DNA of 18,341 bases, taken from NCBI GenBank assembly GCA_026418315.1, contig JAOABO010000020.1:1-18341 (forward strand), read 5' to 3'. The notes below the pieces were generated by a model. The model saw only the letters and a program-made list of their open reading frames with translations. It ran no database searches and was not told where the DNA came from. Numbering within the stretch: position 1 is the first letter of the stretch; the number at the start of each line of letters is the position of its first letter. The translations under genes were made by a program, and so were the position numbers. The DNA comes from Bacteroidia bacterium (GTDB lineage: Bacteria > Bacteroidota > Bacteroidia > B-17B0 > Aurantibacillaceae). This document shows positions 1 through 7,570 of the stretch, in pieces.

Positions 1-320
1 CTATTAATAATACTGATTGTTAGCCATAATTTTCTTTTCCATTCCTGTGAAATAGCAATCTTTTTTCCTAAAAAAAAGTCAATTACAATAACATACCATA
101 GCAAGATAATAAAAATGCCGCTGGTTTTGTAATAAAAATAAAAACTCACCAATAATAAATACAATACTTTCAAATAATTTCTTTTTCCTTGCAGACGAAA
201 AACCAATGAGTATCCTAATAACACTACAAGAAAAAATATCCAGAAAAAAAGATGCGTAAATAAAAGTGGTTGGTCGGATTGATAAAAAATGGTTTTTACT
301 ATGGAAGAAAGGTCTATCAC
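1..320 (-). CDS. MBOAT-family membrane-bound O-acyltransferase, N-terminal part (3' end off window)
   Basis: This is the first ~106 residues of a polytopic membrane protein that runs off the left edge. Reading starts at GTG 320. The N-terminus reads roughly VIDLSSIVKTIFYQSDQPLLFT, followed by two hydrophobic segments, a conserved-looking LLVSFYFYYKTSG stretch and a third segment ending VIDFFLGKK. That pattern (short amphipathic start, 'PLLFT', then 'FYYKTSG...DFFLG') is what I know from the N-terminus of AlgI-like MBOAT proteins, which move acyl groups from the cytoplasm onto exported polysaccharides. The catalytic His lies beyond the window. The start codon sits 5 bp after the stop of the SGNH gene at 325-1545. 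This MBOAT-next-to-SGNH order is the standard arrangement in acylation loci. The GTG start is an inference, because I see no in-frame ATG just upstream. Confidence 0.8.
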   Translation of the reverse strand, partial: MIDLSSIVKTIFYQSDQPLLFTHLFFWIFFLVVLLGYSLVFRLQGKRNYLKVLYLLLVSFYFYYKTSGIFIILLWYVIVIDFFLGKKIAISQEWKRKLWLTISIIN

Positions 321-324
321 GCTA

Positions 325-1545
325 TTATTTTTTGGGATAAAATTGCAATGGTAAGAAAAAAGCTTCGGTCATCAATTGCCCTAAAAGAGTATATCCTTTT
401 TTATTAAAGTGAATTTTATCTTTTGCACTCCATCCTGCCTTATACCATTTATACATAGATTTATATCCACCCATTACAGAATACAAATCCCATACAGCAA
501 TCTGATGTTTTTTCATAATTTCAAAAATGGCTTGGTTCCCTAATTCTGTTCTTTTGTTGAATCCTTTTCTTTTAATGTAATTGTCGCTAATGGTGGTAAT
601 CAGAATACTTGCTTCAGGATGAGATGTTTTCAGTATTTTTATCAAAGTATCGTAATTATTGAAATATTCTGCTTTTTCAAAACTTTTATTTCTTACATCA
701 TTTACACCAAACGAAAGAATAAACAAATCTACCTTCATGTTTTTCAGTTGATGTAACAGCAATGCACAGTTCAAAAACGATTCTGATGTGGCCCCATTCA
801 CTCCAAACCCTGCATAATATACACCGCCATTTATGTTTTCGCAGCTAATACCGTCTAAAATAAATTCAGAATAAGAATTTTCCTTTTTATTTATTTGAAA
901 TGCTATACTATCTGTTGGTTCAGCCAAAAAGTATTCAGAATAATAGTCATGATGTTGCACTAAATTTGTCTTGAATTGAGGAATAATTTCGTAATCTTGA
1001 TTAAAACGATGAAAAAATTTAATATTGGTAAATGCACTCAATTTATCCCAATTATTCTTAATGGAAATATAACACGATGTATCAGTAATAGCAGAAATGC
1101 CACACATTCCAATGTATTTTAAGGTATCAGTAATTTTTGTACACTTATTGACTTTCCATTTTCCATTACTATATGTTTTGAAGTAATAAGGAGTATTGGT
1201 TTTAACTTGCCTGAAAGGGAAAACAAAATATCCTCCTCCATTTGTATTGGCTTTAGTTTGTAAAGAAGTCATAATACTTTCGCTCCAAAAACCACCCTGA
1301 ACATGCGACCCGCCAAAATGAACGATGTGTATGTTGTGTCTTTTTCCTTTTGTAAATTCTTGTAGTTTATTTTTAAACTTATAGAAGTTAGTACTATCTT
1401 TGTCATAATAAATTTTATTACACGACATATTGATAAAAGACGGATAGTTTTGAGTGAATAAACGAATGGTAAGAAAACTATAAGCTACAAGCGTAACAAC
1501 CATATCTTTTCTTGTAATATTCTTTTTAATTGAATGATGAATCAT
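325..1545 (-). CDS. SGNH/GDSL-hydrolase-like exported protein, MBOAT partner (paralogue 1)
   Basis: A 406-residue protein with an N-terminal membrane anchor or signal (about residues 14-32), so it probably acts in the periplasm. SGNH blocks are visible. Block I is HFGGSH at 76-81, where the usual GDSH Asp is Gly but Ser80 is kept. Block III is FGVND at 279-283. Block V is DKIHF at 376-380, giving the Asp-His pair. The C-terminal pattern MGGxxSMxxWxxxxxxAKDxxHFxxxGY also occurs in the next upstream gene, so the two are paralogues. In such loci, SGNH proteins either transfer the acyl group delivered by the MBOAT protein or act as esterases. The ATG is 1 bp after the upstream stop and the MBOAT gene follows by 5 bp, so all three are very likely co-transcribed. 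The substrate is unknown. Confidence 0.8.
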   Translation of the reverse strand: MIHHSIKKNITRKDMVVTLVAYSFLTIRLFTQNYPSFINMSCNKIYYDKDSTNFYKFKNKLQEFTKGKRHNIHIVHFGGSHVQGGFWSESIMTSLQTKANTNGGGYFVFPFRQVKTNTPYYFKTYSNGKWKVNKCTKITDTLKYIGMCGISAITDTSCYISIKNNWDKLSAFTNIKFFHRFNQDYEIIPQFKTNLVQHHDYYSEYFLAEPTDSIAFQINKKENSYSEFILDGISCENINGGVYYAGFGVNGATSESFLNCALLLHQLKNMKVDLFILSFGVNDVRNKSFEKAEYFNNYDTLIKILKTSHPEASILITTISDNYIKRKGFNKRTELGNQAIFEIMKKHQIAVWDLYSVMGGYKSMYKWYKAGWSAKDKIHFNKKGYTLLGQLMTEAFFLPLQFYPKK

Positions 1546-1546
1546 T

Positions 1547-3010
1547 TTAATAAATTGTTTTCAATTCCTTTAAATCTTGTAATATAGAATAATAAATTAA
1601 GCTTGCCATTTTTCTGGCCCCTGCCGGGCTGAAATGAAGGTAATCTTTTGCGGCTAAATTTTCTTCTACCCACACAGGCATAGAATTCTTACCACCCATG
1701 GCTTTGTACATGTCAAAAAAAGCGTATCCGTTATTTAATACCGTTTTTTTCAGATAATGAATCATTGTTTCAAGATAAGGGTGCGTTTGCATAACCCCAT
1801 CTATATTTACACTCATATCGGCAGGTCCTATAAACAATATCGGTAATTGTGAATGAATGCTTTTAATAATTTTAAGCTGATAATCAATATAATTTGCATA
1901 TTGCCTGGCTTTCTCTTCGCTGTCTATCATAGGCATAATATTTCCTCCAAACTGAAGAATAATCAAGGACACATTTAAATCTTCGAAAAATTTTTTCAAT
2001 AATTCTCTATTGATAAGATGAAAAAATGTACCTGAAGAGCCCCTTAATGCAATGTTATCTACATATACACCGTTATCAAAGCTTTCTAATGATATGCCAT
2101 AAAAATAAGGCGATTCAAATCCTTCAAATTCAAATTGTATAGATTCATTGTTTTTGACGGCAAATATTTTTTTGTCAAAAAAATCCGGATTATTCAAAGT
2201 GTGTTCTGAAATTATTTCACTTCCATTCAGATATTTAATTTTTATTGGCTCTTTGGCATATCCGTAGTACATTACAATTTTATTGAACAAACATACTGAT
2301 GATGACATATCTGCATTGCATTTCAAAGACCAAGATGAGGGCTTATCATTAAAATTGATTAAAAAAGTTTGAGCAGTAATTCCATAATATTCATCCTTTT
2401 TGGGTACATCGGCATAACAATCCCATTTATACCAATTGTCTGAGTAAGATATTTTGGGATATATCCACGGTGCAACGGGCATCATGCTTAATAATCCACA
2501 ACCACTTCCACCATAAATGCTTTGTAAGCCCTGACGCAGAACAGCAGAAAACCTATCTTCTTCAATTTGAGAGTCGCCGTAGTATAAAATATGCGTACTT
2601 TGCTTATGTGCACTTTTAAGTTTACTCAACAGATATACGAATTTATTTTTATCATTATCAGGATATTCTATTAAAGACATAAAATTTTCATCAAATTGAA
2701 TGAATTGAAGAACCTTCTGAATTTTTAATGTGTCTGCAATCAAAATACTATCTTGCTTGATATTACTTTGTGCTGAAAATTTTTGCTCTGCCATATCTGC
2801 AGATTTCATCATGCTTTTTACAGAATCATGTTTTGTTTGATTATTCCGGTTCCATAAGTTTTGAACATTAAAAAAATTTAAATAAAAATGCCCGGTAATG
2901 TTTAATTTATTGTCTTGAAACAATAATGATATAAAGAGTAAACATAATAGGCAAGAGAGTAAAAACAAAAATGATTTAAATGGTGTGAACAATTTAAGTT
3001 TTTTGGGCAA
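1547..3010 (-). CDS. SGNH/GDSL-hydrolase-like exported protein, MBOAT partner (paralogue 2)
   Basis: The open frame extends up to an ATG at 3157 (536 residues), but its first ~36 codons lie inside the end of the TPR gene, whose C-terminus is a conserved motif. I therefore prefer the TTG at 3010 (487 residues), which begins just before a basic stretch and a strong hydrophobic segment. ATGs at 3109 and 3157 are alternatives. In the 536-residue numbering, the membrane anchor is about 60-80, block I is YYGDSQ at 192-197, block III is FGGN at 403-406, and block V is DYLHF at 505-509. Ser, Asp and His are therefore present, but the residue after Ser is Gln rather than His. The tail KAMGG...SMPVW...AAKDYLHFSPAG matches the downstream paralogue. 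The likely role is O-acyl transfer or hydrolysis on an exported polymer together with the MBOAT protein. Confidence 0.78.
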   Translation of the reverse strand: MPKKLKLFTPFKSFLFLLSCLLCLLFISLLFQDNKLNITGHFYLNFFNVQNLWNRNNQTKHDSVKSMMKSADMAEQKFSAQSNIKQDSILIADTLKIQKVLQFIQFDENFMSLIEYPDNDKNKFVYLLSKLKSAHKQSTHILYYGDSQIEEDRFSAVLRQGLQSIYGGSGCGLLSMMPVAPWIYPKISYSDNWYKWDCYADVPKKDEYYGITAQTFLINFNDKPSSWSLKCNADMSSSVCLFNKIVMYYGYAKEPIKIKYLNGSEIISEHTLNNPDFFDKKIFAVKNNESIQFEFEGFESPYFYGISLESFDNGVYVDNIALRGSSGTFFHLINRELLKKFFEDLNVSLIILQFGGNIMPMIDSEEKARQYANYIDYQLKIIKSIHSQLPILFIGPADMSVNIDGVMQTHPYLETMIHYLKKTVLNNGYAFFDMYKAMGGKNSMPVWVEENLAAKDYLHFSPAGARKMASLIYYSILQDLKELKTIY

Positions 3011-3047
3011 AAATAAAGAAAGTGAAAAATAATTATGATAAAAATAC

Positions 3048-4109
3048 TTATTGCATACCCTTACAATACTCTTGGATAAGCTGATAAGCCATTGAATCTC
3101 CCAAGGCATCTGCTTTTTCCAAATCTTTGCATGCGCCCCTTCTGTCTTTAATGGCATATTTGACAGCCGCTCTGTTTATATAAGCCGAAGCATAATCAAA
3201 CTTTAGTTGAATAGCATAGTCCAAATCTTGAAGTGCGTCTTTGAATTTATTAAGTCCTCCTTTTGCGGCTCCACGATAATTATAGCTGACAGGATTTTTA
3301 GGATTAATTTTAATTGCTTCGTCCAAATCTGTGATGGCACTTGCAAAATCATTGGTATTAATTTTAGATGATGCTCTTAAAATCAATGCTTCTTCATCTG
3401 TGGGGTTGGCTTCTAAATACACATTAAAATCAGAAATGCTGTTTTTGAATTTTCCAATTTCAAAATATGCTTTAGCCCTGAGTTTATAGGCACTATAATC
3501 TTTTTTATTAGCAGGCATTTTATCAATGGCTTGTGTAATGGATTTGATACATTCATTAAATTGTTTGATATGATATGATATCTCTGCTTTCAAAATCAGA
3601 GCTTCCATGTAATCGGGCTTAATATCCAATGCTTCATTCAGGGGTTGCAAGGCCTCTTTATATGCTTTTCCTGCCACCATTAGTTGTGCACGAAAATAAA
3701 GTAATTCAGGGTCTTGTGATTCGTAGTGATACGCACTGTCCAGCATTTTTTTGCTCTCCGGGTATTTTTTATTTTCATAATAAATTTTTCCAAGATACTT
3801 CAATGCTTCCCATTGAGAAATATCATACTTCAATGCGGTTTTAAAATATTTTTCACTACTCTTCAAATCTTTCGTTTTTAGTTTAATATATCCAAGTTTC
3901 ATGATAGCCGGAATGTATTTTTTATTCTTTTTTAATGCGTCTGTTAATAAGGATTCTGCTTCAGAGTATTTTAATGAATCTAAAAACTTCAATGCCTTTT
4001 CATATAGTTTTTGTTCTTCCGGAATATTAATAGAATCTCTTACCTCCTGAGGAAAAAGTTGGAATGAGAAAAACACAAGCCACACAATTAAAACAACGTT
4101 TTTATTCAT
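3048..4109 (-). CDS. Exported tetratricopeptide-repeat protein
   Basis: A 353-residue protein starting MNKNVVLIVWLVFF, a typical signal peptide ending near FPQ, so it is probably periplasmic. I chose ATG 4109. The in-frame ATG at 4145 lies inside guaA and would put a polar stretch before the signal peptide. The rest is about eight or nine TPR units, recognisable by A-x-Y/F-x-x-A spacing (for example 'EALKYLGKIYYENKKYPESKKML' split across helices A and B). The protein ends with the GACKDLEKADALGD pattern and a final Cys, a tail I recognise from many Bacteroidota TPR proteins. TPR arrays bind other proteins, so a scaffold for the acylation proteins encoded downstream is plausible but unproven. 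It follows guaA by 26 bp and abuts the SGNH gene. Confidence 0.8.
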   Translation of the reverse strand: MNKNVVLIVWLVFFSFQLFPQEVRDSINIPEEQKLYEKALKFLDSLKYSEAESLLTDALKKNKKYIPAIMKLGYIKLKTKDLKSSEKYFKTALKYDISQWEALKYLGKIYYENKKYPESKKMLDSAYHYESQDPELLYFRAQLMVAGKAYKEALQPLNEALDIKPDYMEALILKAEISYHIKQFNECIKSITQAIDKMPANKKDYSAYKLRAKAYFEIGKFKNSISDFNVYLEANPTDEEALILRASSKINTNDFASAITDLDEAIKINPKNPVSYNYRGAAKGGLNKFKDALQDLDYAIQLKFDYASAYINRAAVKYAIKDRRGACKDLEKADALGDSMAYQLIQEYCKGMQ

Positions 4110-4135
4110 TATACATTTTTTATTCCATGAAAAAT

Positions 4136-5665
4136 TTATTCCCATTCAATAGTTGCTGGTGGTTTGGAACTAATGTCGTACACTACTCTGTTCACTCCCT
4201 TTACTTTATTGATGATAGAATTTGAGATGTCGGCTAACAGTTCATAAGGCAAGTGTACCCAATCCGCTGTCATTCCATCGGTTGAATGCACTGCTCTTAA
4301 AGCTACCACATACTCATACGTTCTTTCATCGCCCATTACACCAACGCTTCGGGTGTTCAATAAAATAGCACCTGCCTGCCATATTTTATCATACCATCCG
4401 CTTGTCTTTAAATGCTCTATATAAAGATTATCGGCTTCTTGTAAAATGGCAATTTTTTCCGGTGTAATTTCACCAATAATGCGAATGGCCAAGCCAGGTC
4501 CAGGAAAAGGATGTCGGTTCAAAATAATATTGGGTAGATGAAGCAATTTTCCCACGCGTCTGACTTCATCTTTGAACAACATTCTTAAGGGCTCAATGAC
4601 TTTCAACTTCATTTTTTCGGGTAATCCTCCTACATTGTGATGCGATTTAATAGTAACACTGGGTCCTTTTACAGATACACTTTCTATTACATCAGGGTAA
4701 ATAGTACCTTGTGCTAGCCATTTGACATCTTGTATTTTGTGGGCTTCTTCATCAAACACATCAATAAATGTTTTGCCAATTATTTTTCTTTTTTGTTCCG
4801 GGTCAGTAATGCCTTTTAACGCTGAATAAAATTTTTCTTGAGCATTTATTCCTATTACATTTAATCCTAAATCCTGATAAGAATGCAGTACCTGTTCAAA
4901 TTCATTTTTTCTGAGTAATCCATTATCAATGAAAATACAATACAGGTTTTTTCCTATGGATTGATGAAGCAATAAAGCCGCTACACTGGAATCTACACCA
5001 CCCGACAATCCCAATACTACTTTTTCATTACCAACTGTTTGTTGTATCATTTGAATAGTTTCATCTACAAAAGATTGTGGTGTCCAATCTCCAACGCATC
5101 CACCAATACTTTTTACAAAATTCGATAATACCTGCATTCCACATTCTGAATGATACACTTCAGGATGAAACTGTACAGCAAATATCTTTTTGTCTTTGCT
5201 TTCAAAAGCAGCTACGGGAATAGTTTCAGTAGAAGCCGTTCGTGTAAATTCTTTGGGTAATTCTAAAATACTATCGCCATGACTCATCCAAACCTGACTT
5301 CCGTTTGGAATGTTTCTTAATAGAAGAGATGTTTTGTTTATTTCAGTAAGACGTGCCCGTCCATATTCTCTGATTTGACTTTTTTCTACTTTTCCTCCAT
5401 GTAATTTGGCTAATAGTTGAGCACCATAACAAATACCCAATACGGGAACTTTGCCCAAAAAATTATCTAAGAAAGGAATAGGAGCATTGTCATCATTCAC
5501 ACTAAAAGGACTTCCGGAAAGGACAATGCCTTTTATGCTTTGATTTAATTCTATTTGAAAGTTAAAAGGATGAACTTCGCAAAACACGTTCAATTCTCTA
5601 ATTTTTCGGGCTATTAGTTGTGTGTATTGAGAACCAAAATCCAAGATAAGAATTTTTTGATGCAT
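4136..5665 (-). CDS. guaA: GMP synthase (glutamine-hydrolysing)
   Basis: The 509-residue length matches bacterial GuaA, which converts XMP to GMP using ATP and glutamine-derived ammonia in the cytosol. The N-terminal class I glutamine amidotransferase domain (about 1-190) has the nucleophile Cys79 in GICYGAQ and the His167/Glu169 pair in FHPEV. The ATP-pyrophosphatase domain follows with the P-loop SGGVDSS at 221-227. The C-terminal dimerisation domain ends in the family-typical KPPATIEWE. All key residues are present and no truncation is visible. It is the first gene of the leftward run. A TACCTTTG box lies 18 bp before the start. Confidence 0.97.
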   Translation of the reverse strand: MHQKILILDFGSQYTQLIARKIRELNVFCEVHPFNFQIELNQSIKGIVLSGSPFSVNDDNAPIPFLDNFLGKVPVLGICYGAQLLAKLHGGKVEKSQIREYGRARLTEINKTSLLLRNIPNGSQVWMSHGDSILELPKEFTRTASTETIPVAAFESKDKKIFAVQFHPEVYHSECGMQVLSNFVKSIGGCVGDWTPQSFVDETIQMIQQTVGNEKVVLGLSGGVDSSVAALLLHQSIGKNLYCIFIDNGLLRKNEFEQVLHSYQDLGLNVIGINAQEKFYSALKGITDPEQKRKIIGKTFIDVFDEEAHKIQDVKWLAQGTIYPDVIESVSVKGPSVTIKSHHNVGGLPEKMKLKVIEPLRMLFKDEVRRVGKLLHLPNIILNRHPFPGPGLAIRIIGEITPEKIAILQEADNLYIEHLKTSGWYDKIWQAGAILLNTRSVGVMGDERTYEYVVALRAVHSTDGMTADWVHLPYELLADISNSIINKVKGVNRVVYDISSKPPATIEWE

Positions 5666-5682
5666 GGAAAGATTTTAGGGGG

Positions 5683-5690
5683 CAAAGGTA
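5683..5690 (-). promoter_or_regulatory. Bacteroidota -7 promoter box upstream of guaA
   Basis: Read on the minus strand, this is TACCTTTG, a full match to TAnnTTTG. It lies about 18 bp before the guaA ATG. A TTG at the expected -33 distance is not clear; the nearest, at 5718-5720, is 27 bp away. It overlaps the same short spacer as the divergent promoter for the 5755 gene. Confidence 0.55.
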
Positions 5691-5697
5691 AAATTTT

Positions 5698-5713
5698 AAA
5701 GTAAATTTACTTT
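5698..5713. repeat. 16-bp perfect palindrome between divergent genes
   Basis: AAAGTAAATTTACTTT is a perfect inverted repeat. It lies between guaA and the surface-protein gene and touches the putative -33 element (TTTG, 5711-5714) of the rightward promoter. An adjacent odd palindrome, TTTGTAACAAA, spans 5711-5721. This placement fits an operator, but the AT-rich background makes chance palindromes fairly common. Confidence 0.4.
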
Positions 5714-5738
5714 GTAACAAAAATATTTATTATATTTG
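5711..5738 (+). promoter_or_regulatory. Bacteroidota-type promoter for the surface-protein gene
   Basis: TTTG at 5711-5714 and TATATTTG at 5731-5738 (a full TAnnTTTG match) are separated by 16 bp, slightly short of the usual spacing for this phylum. The ATG at 5755 is 17 bp past the -7 box, so the leader would be short. Confidence 0.6.
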
Positions 5739-5754
5739 CAAAAAAATGCAAACT

Positions 5755-7260
5755 ATGAAACGATTAAGTATATTTTTTGTAATGAGTGGAATACTCAGCA
5801 CAAGTGTGCTATTCTCGCAAAATGTGGGGATAAATCCTACTGGAACTCCACCTAATCCAAGTGCGGGTTTGGATGTAGATTTTACTAATAAAGGATTATT
5901 AATTCCTCGTGTAGCACTTACATCTGCTACAGATGCTGCTACTATTCCTTCGCCTGCGACTTCTTTGCTTGTATATAATACAGGTACAGGTGGGCTAGCA
6001 CCTGCGGGGTATTACTATAATGCAGGAACCCCTGGTTCACCTAATTGGGTGAGATTAATGCCTGCAACGGGCACAGGAGGAGCATGGCTTGTCACTGGAA
6101 ATGGTGGTTTAAGTTCAACTACTAACTTTTTAGGAACAACTGATAATGTGGATTTAGCAATCAGAACAAATAACATAGAAAGAATGAGAGTATTATCAAA
6201 TGGTAATATTGGAATATTTAATAATTCTCCCAGTTCTTTAATAAGTGTAAATACTACAGGTAATCCTGCCGTGAGATATTATTTCTTTAGTCCCTCATCT
6301 GGTGGCACAGATTTAACCGGATTAAGAGTAGAACATCAGATGAACGCCGCATGGAGTTATCAAACTGCTATTGAAGGTGTTATTGCAAGTTCAAGTGCCT
6401 GGAATAATCCAAGAGCAATAGGAGTAAGAGGTTATGCAGTTGCCCCTAGTCCCGCTACGGGAGGAAGGTCTTTTGGAGGATGGTTCACTGCTGGTGGTCA
6501 AAATACAAACGTGGCAGTAAAAGCAATATCCTTTCATAATGGTAATCCAATCAACTCTATTGGAATTCTTGCAGCTGCCACGAATACACAAACAGGTAAT
6601 CCCTCACCTTGGGTTGGTTCTAGCTATCCAAACCTAGATGTCGATGAAAATTCTATAAATGGTGTATGGGCAGGATATTTTGTTGGGGATGTGAGAGTAA
6701 CAAGAGACCTTCAATTTGACAGAGAACTTCGACCGAATGGTAATGCAGGTACTGCTGGTCAGGTACTTCGTTCTCAAGGCCCTGGAATAGCCCCTGTATG
6801 GTTCCCCATGGCGGCATCTATTATTTATCAAAATGCTTTTAATTCAACAACTAATGTTTGTATTAACAGTGCAGTATGGACAACACATCCTGGATGTAGT
6901 GTTACTTTGAATTTACAGGCAGGAGATGTGGTATGGGCATGGGGATATGGGTCAGCTATGGCAGATAATGATTGTAATGGTACTACCGATGCTGTTTATT
7001 GTTATTATAATGTTAGAATCGCAGTAAATGGTGCTGATTTTCCTGATGGTGCATGGGCAAGAGGTTCTGTTGATTATCAAACAGGATGGATTGCGTTTGA
7101 CGCATATAGTATTGCGGGTAGATTTACTGTACCAACAAGCGGTTCATATCAATTTGAACTTCAAACTTCTCGTGCTGGCGGCAGTGGTAATGCTGTAACA
7201 GCGGGGAATAATACCTCGGCTCTTCAATCCGGAATGATGATAATAGTATACAGACCTTAA
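5755..7260 (+). CDS. Large exported surface protein with 'VGIN...GLLIPRVALT' module and C-terminal beta-rich domain
   Basis: A 501-residue protein from ATG 5755 (MKRLSIFF...); an in-frame ATG at 5746 is less likely because it places a polar residue trio before the signal peptide. The signal peptide ends near FSQ, followed by NVGIN. The first module, ending near WVRL (about residue 100), is the common Bacteroidota exported domain with GLLIPRVALT, a short 'LLVYNTG' strand and a 'GYYYNAG...W' close. The next, NFLGTTDNVDLAIRTNNIERMRV (split here only as a pattern), is the usual tail-fibre-like element. A PNGNAGTAGQVL linker lies near 323-337, then a 145-residue C-terminal domain with four Cys and the ending SGMMIIVYRP, resembling a beta-sandwich. 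There is no obvious T9SS sorting domain or chaperone domain. The ligand or function is unknown. The small gene at 7272 follows by 11 bp. Confidence 0.85.
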   Translation: MKRLSIFFVMSGILSTSVLFSQNVGINPTGTPPNPSAGLDVDFTNKGLLIPRVALTSATDAATIPSPATSLLVYNTGTGGLAPAGYYYNAGTPGSPNWVRLMPATGTGGAWLVTGNGGLSSTTNFLGTTDNVDLAIRTNNIERMRVLSNGNIGIFNNSPSSLISVNTTGNPAVRYYFFSPSSGGTDLTGLRVEHQMNAAWSYQTAIEGVIASSSAWNNPRAIGVRGYAVAPSPATGGRSFGGWFTAGGQNTNVAVKAISFHNGNPINSIGILAAATNTQTGNPSPWVGSSYPNLDVDENSINGVWAGYFVGDVRVTRDLQFDRELRPNGNAGTAGQVLRSQGPGIAPVWFPMAASIIYQNAFNSTTNVCINSAVWTTHPGCSVTLNLQAGDVVWAWGYGSAMADNDCNGTTDAVYCYYNVRIAVNGADFPDGAWARGSVDYQTGWIAFDAYSIAGRFTVPTSGSYQFELQTSRAGGSGNAVTAGNNTSALQSGMMIIVYRP

Positions 7261-7271
7261 AATTCATTTAT

Positions 7272-7544
7272 ATGAAAAAGATATTTTTAATCTTATTTTT
7301 CATTTGGCACGAAAATGTTATTTATGCACAGGATAATCTAAAGCAGTCAACGGTTTCTCCTAAAAAAGAAATGGAGTCAAAGTCGGGGTTTTCTGAAAAC
7401 AAAAAGAAAATTATTCAAATGTCCATGTACAAAAATGGAGAAATGAAAGAAATAGAAATTACCGATGAATCTACACTTCCACCTGCAAGAAGAGAAGAAA
7501 TGAGTATGTACAAATATCCTGAAAAAATGAAAAAGAAAAAATAA
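7272..7544 (+). CDS. Small exported basic protein of unknown function
   Basis: A 90-residue protein with a clear signal peptide (MKKIFLILFFIWH..., cleavage near YAQ) and a short, highly charged mature part rich in Lys, Glu and Met. The motif MSMYK occurs twice, at residues about 50-54 and 77-81, each followed by a Glu/Met/Lys-rich segment. The protein ends in a Lys run. I recognise no family. It lies 11 bp after the surface-protein gene, so co-expression is likely, and it may serve as a partner of that protein. It is convergent with folP, 26 bp away, with no visible terminator hairpin between them. Confidence 0.7.
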   Translation: MKKIFLILFFIWHENVIYAQDNLKQSTVSPKKEMESKSGFSENKKKIIQMSMYKNGEMKEIEITDESTLPPARREEMSMYKYPEKMKKKK

Positions 7545-7570
7545 GATTTTACTTAATCGGTCGGATAGGT

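Noticed and set aside
3629..3844. Rightward 71-residue frame
   Set aside because: It lies antisense inside the TPR gene, with no signal peptide, promoter or family features.
5755..7260. Phage tail fibre
   Set aside because: It has a signal peptide and no phage neighbours, and its modules are common in exported Bacteroidota proteins.
7545..7570. Bidirectional terminator between convergent genes
   Set aside because: The 26-bp spacer has no stable hairpin followed by a T-run.
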